A stretch of 16,875 nucleotides of DNA from Clostridiaceae bacterium. GTDB lineage: Bacteria > Bacillota > Clostridia > Saccharofermentanales > UBA5734. The notes below the pieces were generated by a model. That model did no database searches. It was not told the DNA's origin and saw nothing but the letters and a program-made list of their open reading frames with translations. Shown here one piece after another: positions 6,560 to 13,850 of this stretch (within the stretch, counting starts at the first letter, position 1; every line of letters starts with the position of its first letter). Both the position numbers and the translations under genes were made by a program. The DNA is taken from NCBI GenBank assembly GCA_012727965.1, contig JAAYFZ010000380.1:1-16875 (forward strand). Reading direction: 5' to 3'.

Positions 6560-6581
6560 TAAGGCGTTGTGAAAAATAGTG

Positions 6582-6596
6582 ACTGAGATACTCAGT
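6582..6596 (+). other. 5'-UTR hairpin of enolase mRNA
   Basis: ACTGAG-ATA-CTCAGT is a perfect 6-bp stem with a 3-base loop, ending 9 bases before the AGGAGGT ribosome binding site. It could stabilise the mRNA 5' end. It matches no riboswitch I know. Confidence 0.35.
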
Positions 6597-6620
6597 ATTA
6601 AATTCAGGAGGTAATCAACT

Positions 6621-7934
6621 ATGGCACAAGATCTAATGATTACAAGTGTTTGGGCCCGCGAAATCATTGATTCACGCGGTAATCCAACAGTGGAAGTAGA
6701 AATTGAGACAGAGGACGGTTCAGTAGGACGTGCCGCAGTTCCATCTGGCGCATCGACCGGCGCATTCGAAGCAGTTGAGCTTCGCGACGGTGACGACAGT
6801 CGCTATCTGGGAAAAGGTGTACTCAAAGCAGTAGATAATGTTAACAATATAATTGCAGACGAGCTCTGTGGTTTCAATGTATTCGATCAGGCCGGACTGG
6901 ACTCTGTCCTGCTGAGCCTCGACGGCACAGACAACAAGGGCAATCTCGGTGCAAATGCCATGCTGGCAGTTTCGATGGCAGCAGCCAAAGCAGCAGCAAA
7001 TGCTCTAGGACTTGAGCTCTATCAGTATCTAGGCGGCATCCAGGGGCATAAGCTCCCTGTACCGATGATGAATATCATCAATGGCGGCCATCATGCGGAC
7101 AACAGCATTAACTTGCAGGAATTTATGATCATGCCTCTAGGCGCAGAGAGCTTCAGCCAGGCGCTGCAGTGGAGCGTCGAGGTATTCCATACGCTCAAGA
7201 AGCTGCTCAAGGATAGCGGTTACAGCACAGCAGTCGGTGATGAGGGCGGTTTCGCACCAAACTTCGAGAGTGATGAGCAGGCTCTACAATTTATCGTTCA
7301 GGCTATTGAGAAGGCAGGATTCAAGCCTGGTGAGGATTTCTTCATCGCTATGGACGCAGCTGCGACCGAGCTCTATGAAGAAGCTAAGAAGGCTGGAAAA
7401 GAAGGACAATACCTATTCTGGAAGAATGGTCAGTATAAGACCCGTGAAGAGATGGTTGATTTCTGGGCTGAGCTGGCTGATAAATACCCGATCATCTCAC
7501 TCGAAGACGGCCTGTCCGAAGATGACTGGGAAGGTTGGAAGATACTTACCGATAGATTGGGCGGTCGCATACAGCTAGTCGGTGATGACCTGTTCGTCAC
7601 CAATACCACTCGTATCAGCAAGGGTATTGATCTGGGCGTTTCCAACTCAGTACTGATCAAGGTCAATCAAATCGGTACTCTGACAGAAACACTTCAGGCA
7701 ATCGAGATGACTAAGGATCAGGGCTGGACAGCAATCGTTTCACATCGTTCAGGTGAGACTGAAGATGTCACAATTGCCGATATCGTCGTAGCTACAAATG
7801 CTGGTCAGATCAAGACAGGCGCCCCTTCAAGAACAGACCGTGTCGCCAAATACAATCAGCTGCTGCGCATCGAGGAATCACTTGGTGAAGCCGCTGTATA
7901 TGCTGGCAAGAAAGCATTCAAAGTAGGATTCTAA
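6621..7934 (+). CDS. eno: Enolase (phosphopyruvate hydratase)
   Basis: Enolase converts 2-phosphoglycerate to phosphoenolpyruvate in glycolysis and works as a cytoplasmic oligomer with Mg2+. The 437-residue length is normal. Visible motifs are the N-terminal EIIDSRGNPTVE, SGASTGAFEA, GDEGGFAP (catalytic Glu208), the metal ligands Asp245, Glu295 and Asp322, and the signature LIKVNQIGTLTET with catalytic Lys347, followed by SHRSGETED. All catalytic residues are present. MDAAATE replaces the common LDVAASE around Asp245, a mild change. The AGGAGGT ribosome binding site is 8 bases before the ATG. The gene has its own -10 and ends at a strong terminator, so it is probably monocistronic and highly expressed. 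Confidence 0.98.
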   Translation: MAQDLMITSVWAREIIDSRGNPTVEVEIETEDGSVGRAAVPSGASTGAFEAVELRDGDDSRYLGKGVLKAVDNVNNIIADELCGFNVFDQAGLDSVLLSLDGTDNKGNLGANAMLAVSMAAAKAAANALGLELYQYLGGIQGHKLPVPMMNIINGGHHADNSINLQEFMIMPLGAESFSQALQWSVEVFHTLKKLLKDSGYSTAVGDEGGFAPNFESDEQALQFIVQAIEKAGFKPGEDFFIAMDAAATELYEEAKKAGKEGQYLFWKNGQYKTREEMVDFWAELADKYPIISLEDGLSEDDWEGWKILTDRLGGRIQLVGDDLFVTNTTRISKGIDLGVSNSVLIKVNQIGTLTETLQAIEMTKDQGWTAIVSHRSGETEDVTIADIVVATNAGQIKTGAPSRTDRVAKYNQLLRIEESLGEAAVYAGKKAFKVGF

Positions 7935-7980
7935 TTTTTTGATGATTTGCTCTTGATAATTGAATTGCATACATAATGAG

Positions 7981-8016
7981 AACGCCTGGGAGAATAAATC
8001 CCGGGCGTTTTTATTT
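7981..8016 (+). terminator. Strong intrinsic terminator of enolase
   Basis: AACGCCTGGG pairs with CCCGGGCGTT (10 bp with one G-T pair) around a 9-base loop, followed by TTTTTATTT. The T-tract overlaps the stop codon of the convergent minus-strand gene. In the minus direction no T-run follows the hairpin. Confidence 0.9.
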
Positions 8017-8919
8017 CTTCTTCGAGCGACTGTTCGCTTTGCCTTTTTTTAACCTGTTTCCCAGCTTGCCATTTGCGAAGGGATTCTTCAGCACAGGACG
8101 CGGAGGCAGCTCGATCGAGTCAAGGATTTTGCGGAGATCAGGGATTTTGACTGCAGGCAGGAAAAACCGCGGGCGTCGCCGCTTAGATACCCAGGTACGC
8201 AGCCTATCAATACTCTCCTGATAGACTGGCGACTTCATGCTGGGAAAAGCACGCAGCAAACGCCGCTGAATATAACCCAGACCTTTTGCCTGACCGCTCC
8301 AGAGGACAAATGCCTTGGTCATGACAGCAAGTCTATGTTGAATATTGCCGGCAAAATCATCACGCCTGGCTCGTGCAAGTTTGCCGATCGTGTCCAGACG
8401 TGCCAGAGTTTTGTTGAGGTCAACGGTAGCTCTAATCGTGAAAACAAGATCGGTCAGCATAACTGTGAAAATAACTGCCGCAATCACAATACTGATTGGT
8501 TGCGGTGGCAGCATGATTGTTTGATTAACAAATGGACTTACTATATAAACAAGCATGAGGCATAGTACACCCCAACCAAGAGAGAAGAGCAGGCAAATAC
8601 GACCATGTAGATTAAACGGAAACATGCTGTAATCCCACCAGCGGTTATGAAACAGTTTCTCCATTGCCCAGCCGGTTATGTATTCAAGAGTAGTGGCCAG
8701 TATGATCGATACTGGAAACACAATATACCAATGGCTCTGAAACGGCTCGAGTACATGTAGGACCAATAGTGCACCGAAGCCATAGATCGGCACATATGGT
8801 CCGTTTAGAAAACCTCTATTGACGAGCTTACGCTCCCAGACAGTATGTAATATCGACTCCATCACCCAGCCAATAAAACAGTAGGCAACGAAGGCCTGGA
8901 ACAATCTGACAAAATACAT
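8011..8919 (-). CDS. PF06541-type (putative ABC-transporter type IV, DUF1113) membrane protein with basic C-terminal tail
   Basis: The ATG at 8919 is chosen because it follows GGAAGGAAATATA and begins the hydrophobic domain; an upstream in-frame ATG at 9048 would add 43 residues without similarity to the family or a clear ribosome binding site. The resulting 302-residue protein has about five transmembrane segments in residues 1-165. Family motifs are FIGWVMES near 15, NRGFLNGPYVPIYGFGA (about 35-51), TTLEYITGWAMEKLF and WWDYS...NLHGRICL. The remaining part, about 135 residues, is cytoplasmic-looking and strongly basic, ending in a Lys/Arg-rich tail. The family is common in Firmicutes but its function is not established; despite the name, no ABC partner is coded next to it in an operon (the ABC genes diverge from it). 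Confidence 0.8.
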   Translation of the reverse strand: MYFVRLFQAFVAYCFIGWVMESILHTVWERKLVNRGFLNGPYVPIYGFGALLVLHVLEPFQSHWYIVFPVSIILATTLEYITGWAMEKLFHNRWWDYSMFPFNLHGRICLLFSLGWGVLCLMLVYIVSPFVNQTIMLPPQPISIVIAAVIFTVMLTDLVFTIRATVDLNKTLARLDTIGKLARARRDDFAGNIQHRLAVMTKAFVLWSGQAKGLGYIQRRLLRAFPSMKSPVYQESIDRLRTWVSKRRRPRFFLPAVKIPDLRKILDSIELPPRPVLKNPFANGKLGNRLKKGKANSRSKKK

Positions 8920-9244
8920 ATTATATTTCCTTCCAAACAGCAAATGACAGTCTCTCACATGACATGTTGATGTTAAAAAAGCGCATGATCGGAAAGAACC
9001 AATGTCACCGCTATTAATAAACCTGCCAGATTTCTCATGACCTGACAAGTAGATTCGGTAAATATATTGTAATATGTCGTGAATTTCTCACGAAAATATG
9101 CGCTTTTCGCTGTTTATATACTCTTTTTTCGCTTCAGAACCTTGTTGACGGTTTGAAGAACCGCTAGTCAGATGCTATCATTATTCTGATCGTTTTGCAC
9201 ATAACCGGACATAATATAGTTTCAACAAAAAGGAAGGTAGACGT
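8920..9244. other. Divergent intergenic region of 325 bp
   Basis: This region separates the PF06541 gene (minus) from the ABC exporter (plus). It holds a promoter for the exporter (9153-9181), a perfect hairpin TCGTGA-ATTTC-TCACGA (9077-9093) with no T-run on either side, and CGGTT-TGAAG-AACCG (9149-9163) overlapping the -35. No clear -35/-10 pair was found for the minus-strand gene. No convincing small gene or RNA was seen. Confidence 0.6.
9153..9181 (+). promoter_or_regulatory. Promoter of the ABC exporter operon
   Basis: TTGAAG (9153-9158), a 17-base spacer and TATCAT (9176-9181), the last preceded by TGC to make an extended -10. Transcription would start near 9188, about 57 bases before the ATG. 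The -35 overlaps a 5-bp inverted repeat. Confidence 0.5.
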
Positions 9245-10267
9245 ATGCAATTAGATGCAATCGGGCTTGTAAAAAGTTTCGGCCCTAACCTGGTGCTTGA
9301 TCAGGTATCATTCAGCGCAAGAAGCGGTGCGGCCATCGGGCTCCTAGGCCGTAACGGCGCAGGTAAGACTACAACGATTCGAACAATCATGAATGTTTTC
9401 CCTCCCGACGAGGGTCAGATTCTACTAGATGGCGAGACGCTTCGCCACAGCAAAACCAGAATAGGATATCTCCCGGAAGAAAAGGGATTATATCCTAAAA
9501 TAAAAATCGGCGATCAGTTGATCTATCTGGGCGAGCTGCGTGGTCTTAGCCGCAAGCAGGCCAAGGTAAATATGCAAAAATGGCTTGAACGACTTGATAT
9601 GCTCGACATCATCGACAAAAAACTCGAAACACTGTCAAAAGGTAATCAGCAGAAGATTCAGCTGGCAGTTACACTACTTGCGGATCCGCAGATCGTTATT
9701 CTCGACGAGCCATTCAGTGGCCTGGATCCTGTTAACTCACAGCTGCTCAAAGATATCGTGCATGAACAGGTCGAGGAAGGCAAGATTGTTTTATTCTCCA
9801 GTCATCAGATGAATTATGTTGAGACCTTCTGCGATGATATCGCCCTGCTCCATGCAGGCAAGATCGTACTTTCTGGTTCGATTCGCGATATCAAACGAAG
9901 CTATGCCCGCAACCGCATAAGGATCGGATTGTCGCCTGACAGATATACAGCTGGGGCTGCAGCTATACTTGAGGATCTCAAGTCAAGCGGTCGTCTACCG
10001 GTAAGCGTTATCAGTCTGGAATCGACAAATGGCGATTGTGTAGTAACACTATCCGATGCGAAGGATAGGGGCGAACTGCTGCAGGCACTGCTTACAGCGG
10101 GCCTGGAGCTGGAGCAATTCAATATTGTAGAACCAACTCTTGAACAGATTTTCGTAGAGAGAACCGGCGATGTCATCGAGCCAGTTGAAGACGACATGTC
10201 AACTTCAATAGAAGACGACAAGAAGTCAAAAGCCGCGAAAAAGAGAAAGTGGGGGTTCAAGTCATGA
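9245..10267 (+). CDS. ABC exporter ATP-binding protein, NatA/YhaQ-like
   Basis: This 340-residue protein is the ATPase of an exporter. Walker A is GRNGAGKTT (35-43), the Q-loop region is YLPEEKGLYP (75-84), the signature is LSKGNQQK (130-137), Walker B is IVILDEP (150-156) with catalytic Glu155, and the switch His is His187 in SSHQ. The LPEE and LSKGNQ forms are usual in the NatA/YhaQ group. A C-terminal domain of the DUF4162 type follows (about 215-310) and the protein ends in an acidic then Lys-rich tail. The next gene is the matching permease, overlapping by 4 bases (ATGA). Known relatives export sodium or are of unknown substrate; the substrate here cannot be told. AAGGAAGG lies before the ATG. 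Confidence 0.93.
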   Translation: MQLDAIGLVKSFGPNLVLDQVSFSARSGAAIGLLGRNGAGKTTTIRTIMNVFPPDEGQILLDGETLRHSKTRIGYLPEEKGLYPKIKIGDQLIYLGELRGLSRKQAKVNMQKWLERLDMLDIIDKKLETLSKGNQQKIQLAVTLLADPQIVILDEPFSGLDPVNSQLLKDIVHEQVEEGKIVLFSSHQMNYVETFCDDIALLHAGKIVLSGSIRDIKRSYARNRIRIGLSPDRYTAGAAAILEDLKSSGRLPVSVISLESTNGDCVVTLSDAKDRGELLQALLTAGLELEQFNIVEPTLEQIFVERTGDVIEPVEDDMSTSIEDDKKSKAAKKRKWGFKS

Positions 10268-11532
10268 ATAAGCAGTTTTTTACCGTCATGAAATTTGAAT
10301 TCATGACTTATCTTCGCAATAAGGTTTATGTCGGCATCACGATTGCCGTTGTTATTCTGCTGGCTATCGGCCTTAGCCTGCCTGGTATCATCTCAACTGT
10401 CAAGGATGCCGGTATTGATTTTGGTTCAGATGAGACGCATGAGCCGACTGCAGAAGATACTGTCTATATACTTGATTCAACGGGCAAGGCGCCGGCGCTA
10501 AGCTGGTTCAACGACCTAATTCCAGGCAAACTCTGGGAGAATATAGAAGCTGGCCAGATTGATGAGATCAAAGAAAAGGTAGATGCACGAGAGGCAGCTG
10601 GTCTTCTGGTCATTGATTCACCATCTAGCTATACCTGGACAATGCGAAGAATGGGTATGACAGAGGGCGGCATGCCAATGATGCTGCAATCTGGTCTTGG
10701 TCAATATTATCGTTCGCTGTTCCTGGCTGACCAGGGGTTGGACGAAGCTACGATCATGTCTGTATTGGCTGAACCAGAGATAAATATTGTCGAGACTGTT
10801 GAAGAATCCGGTAAATCTATGGAACAAACCTATTTTTATACTTATTTACTGGTTTTCCTACTCTACATGACAGTTATGATGTATGGTCAATTGGTCGCCA
10901 CCTCGGTTGCCTCGGAAAAGAGCAACAGAGCGATGGAGATGCTTATAACATCGGCTAAGCCGATGAATCTGATGTTCGGCAAAGTTATAGGTTCCGGACT
11001 TGCCGGACTTGCCCAAATCAGTATGCTTCTGGTTACTGCTGGTGTTTTCTATAAAATAAATGAAGAGCATCTGGAAATGTTTGATATCATCAAGTCGGTA
11101 TTTAATATGCCGCCCTCAATCATCTTCTATACCATCCTCTTCTATATAACCGGCTATTTCGTATATGCCTTCCTCTACGGCGCTCTAGGCTCGCTTGCCA
11201 GCCGAACGGAGGATATCAATACCAGTATTATGCCAATTATGCTGATCTTTATTGTGGCCTTCATGATAGCGGTCTTCGGTATGATGTCACCTGAGTCAAC
11301 ATTGCTGCTGGTATCATCATTTATACCATTTATTTCGCCGATGGCTATGTTCGTTAGAATTGCCATGACCGAAGTGCCAGGCTGGCAGATAGCGTTATCG
11401 GTGGCGATGATGTTTGCTACGATCTGGGCAACCGGCTGGCTCGCGGCTAAGATCTACCGCATCGGAATCCTGATGTACGGCAAACCTCCTAAAATCAAAG
11501 AGCTGACAGTTATGCTCAAGAACGCAAAATAA
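10264..11532 (+). CDS. ABC exporter permease, NatB/YhaP-like (ABC-2 type)
   Basis: This 422-residue membrane protein has one N-terminal transmembrane segment (about 22-43), a large extracytoplasmic domain (about 45-185), then about five transmembrane segments in the C-terminal half, the layout of COG1668 ABC-2 permeases. YGQLVATSVASEKSNRAME in the first cytoplasmic loop of the second half is the typical permease motif contacting the ATPase. The start at 10264 overlaps the stop of the ATPase gene (ATGA) and follows a GGGGGT stretch; an in-frame ATG at 10249 is possible but lies inside the upstream gene with weaker support. With its ATPase it should form a complete exporter. A bidirectional terminator follows. 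Confidence 0.92.
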   Translation: MNKQFFTVMKFEFMTYLRNKVYVGITIAVVILLAIGLSLPGIISTVKDAGIDFGSDETHEPTAEDTVYILDSTGKAPALSWFNDLIPGKLWENIEAGQIDEIKEKVDAREAAGLLVIDSPSSYTWTMRRMGMTEGGMPMMLQSGLGQYYRSLFLADQGLDEATIMSVLAEPEINIVETVEESGKSMEQTYFYTYLLVFLLYMTVMMYGQLVATSVASEKSNRAMEMLITSAKPMNLMFGKVIGSGLAGLAQISMLLVTAGVFYKINEEHLEMFDIIKSVFNMPPSIIFYTILFYITGYFVYAFLYGALGSLASRTEDINTSIMPIMLIFIVAFMIAVFGMMSPESTLLLVSSFIPFISPMAMFVRIAMTEVPGWQIALSVAMMFATIWATGWLAAKIYRIGILMYGKPPKIKELTVMLKNAK

Positions 11533-11552
11533 GCTGCTGAGCACACCTAGCC

Positions 11553-11586
11553 AAAACGCCTGTATTCTCATGAATACAGGCGTTTT
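11553..11586. terminator. Bidirectional intrinsic terminator between convergent genes
   Basis: AAAACGCCTGTATTC pairs perfectly with GAATACAGGCGTTTT (15 bp) around the loop TCAT. T-runs end each arm, so it serves the ABC permease on the plus strand and the EAL gene on the minus strand. Confidence 0.92.
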
Positions 11587-11617
11587 CAATACTTTTGTCA
11601 GTTTAGATTATTGTTTC

Positions 11618-12412
11618 TTACTTGCCGCAGCTACCCTCATCAGCATATTTGCAGATGAAGCTTTTTAGCTCGTCCATAGGCAGAGGTCTGCCGATCAGGT
11701 AGCCCTGACCCATCTTGAAACCTGCCTCCTCAAGCAGTTCCATCTGCTCGGCAGTTTCGATACCCTTGGCACAGACATCGATGTCGAGTACCTGAGCCAT
11801 CTGGAGTATACCTATTATAACCTTGAGCTCCTTCTCGTACTCAGTTATGCCCTTCGTAAATTCTTTGCTAAGCTCGATCACGTCGAACGGTAGCTTGCGC
11901 AGAAGATCAATGTTGGAATAACCAGTACCAAAATTACTCAGAACCAGTCGGATGCCAAGCTCATCATGGATCTTCTGAAGATTATAATAGCCTGTTGCGT
12001 TTAGCGGCTGCGCCTCACTGAGCTCGAACTGGAGATTGTTGTTGTATATTCCAGTCTTCTCGATCAGTGCAGTCAGGCGCTCAACGAACTCGGGACGATT
12101 GGCCTGGAAGCCAAGCAGATTGATCGATATTGTCAGATTCATTTCCAATTCGCGCATCAGTCGAGCACCGTCGATAAAAGCATGCTCGAGAAACCATGAG
12201 CCGAATTTTTTCGTCAGCTCTTCATCTGATTCAATTACAGGTATGAACTTATCAGGCTGGATTGGTTCTTCATCCTCAGAAAGCATCAAATCGACAAATA
12301 CTTCATAAGTATTGCAGGTGTTGCGTCCGAAGGTCCATTTTGGCTGTCCAAACAGTTGGAAACGATCATTGTTAAGTGCGTCTAGTATCTGTTCTCTAGT
12401 AACCTTAGTCAT
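11618..12412 (-). CDS. Stand-alone EAL-domain protein, catalytically degenerate
   Basis: EAL proteins hydrolyse cyclic di-GMP. This 264-residue protein is almost only an EAL domain, with no GGDEF or sensor domain and no membrane segment. The fold markers are kept: Glu37 (in YEVFVD, replacing EAL), Asn98, Glu130 in FELSE, FGTGYSN (161-167), Glu219 and Gln236 in GQGYLIGRPLP. However, the metal-binding pair normally DD before FGTGYS is Ser159-Asn160, the KID lysine and aspartate positions read Glu180 and Ser182, and the first Glu of AEGVET is Lys216. These losses argue strongly against phosphodiesterase activity. It may be a c-di-GMP receptor, or act by protein contact as YdiV does in enterobacteria; both are inference. 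The ATG follows GGGGG and a TATAAT lies about 57 bases upstream. Confidence 0.92.
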   Translation of the reverse strand: MTKVTREQILDALNNDRFQLFGQPKWTFGRNTCNTYEVFVDLMLSEDEEPIQPDKFIPVIESDEELTKKFGSWFLEHAFIDGARLMRELEMNLTISINLLGFQANRPEFVERLTALIEKTGIYNNNLQFELSEAQPLNATGYYNLQKIHDELGIRLVLSNFGTGYSNIDLLRKLPFDVIELSKEFTKGITEYEKELKVIIGILQMAQVLDIDVCAKGIETAEQMELLEEAGFKMGQGYLIGRPLPMDELKSFICKYADEGSCGK

Positions 12413-12468
12413 GGCTGGAACCCCCTTGTTGCTAAGTGATCTGGTTTTGCACCAGTCTTGATGGTTAC

Positions 12469-12474
12469 ATTATA
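12469..12474 (-). promoter_or_regulatory. -10 element of the EAL gene
   Basis: The minus strand reads TATAAT about 57 bases before the ATG. The -35 region has only a poor match (TCATTT at 16 bases). The leader has a short stem CTGG-TGCAAAA-CCAG of unknown meaning. Confidence 0.4.
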
Positions 12475-12586
12475 CGATACTTGATGAGATAAATGATTGG
12501 TCTTTTGTGCATTTAATATATATGTAACAGGGGTTCATCTGCTTTACAGTTCCGTTTGATAGAATGTTATATTTTAATGTTGCTGA

Positions 12587-12904
12587 TTATAGCAGAGCTA
12601 GAATACGCTCAATAATAAATACCGCGACCGACGCACCGAGAGCGACGGTAAGCAGACTACGTCGATTCCAGCCGAGTATAAGAGCAACTATCAGGCCGGC
12701 CAGTGCTGACCAGATAGATGAGGTAGCGAAGAAAATAGCGGGAATAGTCATAGCAGCTAAAACTGCATAAGGTACATAGAAGAGAAAAGATCTGATGAAG
12801 ATATTTTCTATCCTGCGTCGGACCAACATCAAAGGCAACATTCGTGGCAGCCAGGTTACGACCGTCATAACGATAATTGCGGTGAGCAAATAACCATCAG
12901 CCAT
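12587..12904 (-). CDS. azlD: AzlD-family branched-chain amino acid exporter small subunit
   Basis: This 105-residue protein has about four transmembrane segments and the AzlD pattern, with TWLPRMLPLMLVRR (about 17-30) and FLFYVPYAVLAAMTIPAIF following. AzlD works with AzlC as a two-subunit exporter of branched-chain amino acids or their analogues. The start at 12904 is chosen because its ATG overlaps the azlC stop by 8 bases (ATGGCTGA) and the hydrophobic domain begins there; the longer frame upstream only repeats the azlC region in another frame. No clear terminator follows. Confidence 0.92.
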   Translation of the reverse strand: MADGYLLTAIIVMTVVTWLPRMLPLMLVRRRIENIFIRSFLFYVPYAVLAAMTIPAIFFATSSIWSALAGLIVALILGWNRRSLLTVALGASVAVFIIERILALL

Positions 12905-13697
12905 TTTGATCACCTGCACTCTCTTCTGCCTTGTCTGAAATGCTGGCTGATTTTTTCGTCGGTTCTGTCTGTACCGGGGCAAGCAAAGCTCCTGCAGCAG
13001 ATGCGATGATCGTACAGATTATGATGCGCCATCCCAAGGGGATCAGATTTAGTCCCGGCGTGAATTCGAAAATAACGCTCAAAATAGCAGCACTGGCAAC
13101 CACCATCAGGACTGGACGCGAGCTTCGCGCCGGCGGCATGATGATTGCTACGAACATTGCATAGAGAGCTATACCGAGAGCACTACGCCAGCTAAGAGGC
13201 AGAATATACCCGGCTATAGCACCGGTAAGCGTTCCAATAGTCCAGCCAGTGATCGGCAATGTCATCAGTCCCAGCATATAACTAAAATTAAGTTCATGCT
13301 CTTTAAGAATAGCGACTGCATAGATTTCATCAGTCACACCGAAGCCAATTAGCATTCTGCCAGCCAGAGAAATATCCGGCTGCAGTCTCTGTGACAATGA
13401 AAGAGACATCAGGGAATAGCGCAGATTGATCAGAAGGACCGTTACCGCGATCTCAAACCAGGGTGCATGAGTAAAGATTAATTTAACACCGGCAAACTGA
13501 CCAGCAGATGTGACATTTGTAAGTGATAGTAAGGATGCAATAAAAGGTGTCAGTCCTCCCTCGGCAGCAAAAATTCCAAAAGCAAAAGAAACGGCGAAAT
13601 AGCCTAGGCCGATAGGTAGTCCATCGGTCAGACCAATCCGAAATCTGTTCCTCTTGTATTTATTTTTTGCGCTTGATTCTCTACTCATAACGATCAT
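12897..13697 (-). CDS. azlC: AzlC-family branched-chain amino acid exporter large subunit
   Basis: This 266-residue protein is the large subunit of the AzlCD exporter. Family features are LPIGLGYFAVSFAFGIFAAEGGL (split by the first membrane segment, about 28-50), TSAGQFAG (about 63-70), LLINLRYSLMSLSLS (about 88-102) and the GFGVTDEIYA motif near 118-127. About six to eight transmembrane segments are seen, and a polar tail follows residue 245. The ATG at 13697 has TGAGGT at good spacing; a second ATG at 13688 is less well placed. It overlaps azlD by 8 bases, so the two are translationally coupled. The substrate is inferred from the family (B. subtilis AzlCD confers 4-azaleucine resistance). 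Confidence 0.94.
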   Translation of the reverse strand: MIVMSRESSAKNKYKRNRFRIGLTDGLPIGLGYFAVSFAFGIFAAEGGLTPFIASLLSLTNVTSAGQFAGVKLIFTHAPWFEIAVTVLLINLRYSLMSLSLSQRLQPDISLAGRMLIGFGVTDEIYAVAILKEHELNFSYMLGLMTLPITGWTIGTLTGAIAGYILPLSWRSALGIALYAMFVAIIMPPARSSRPVLMVVASAAILSVIFEFTPGLNLIPLGWRIIICTIIASAAGALLAPVQTEPTKKSASISDKAEESAGDQNG

Positions 13698-13736
13698 TAT
13701 AGACCTCAGCAGCAGGCTGTGACAATCTGCCGCCTG

Positions 13737-13745
13737 TGATATAAT
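13737..13745 (+). promoter_or_regulatory. Extended -10 promoter of NAD synthetase-mutM
   Basis: TGATATAAT is a perfect extended -10. A partial -35 (TGTGAC at 13718-13723) lies 16 bases before TATAAT. Transcription would start near 13752, about 100 bases before the ATG. The leader includes the 10-bp palindrome GCTGATCAGC (13809-13818). Confidence 0.55.
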
Positions 13746-13850
13746 ATTCAGGATCTAGAGCCTCATTTTCAGGCAGATCGCAGAAGTTGAGACCGCAAGG
13801 CTTAACTGGCTGATCAGCTTAAGATAATGTTTAAATTGGAGGACCTGAAC

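Noticed and set aside
9077..9093. TCGTGA-ATTTC-TCACGA hairpin as a terminator
   Set aside because: No T-run follows on either strand and no gene ends nearby. It may be a regulator site but there is nothing to link it to.
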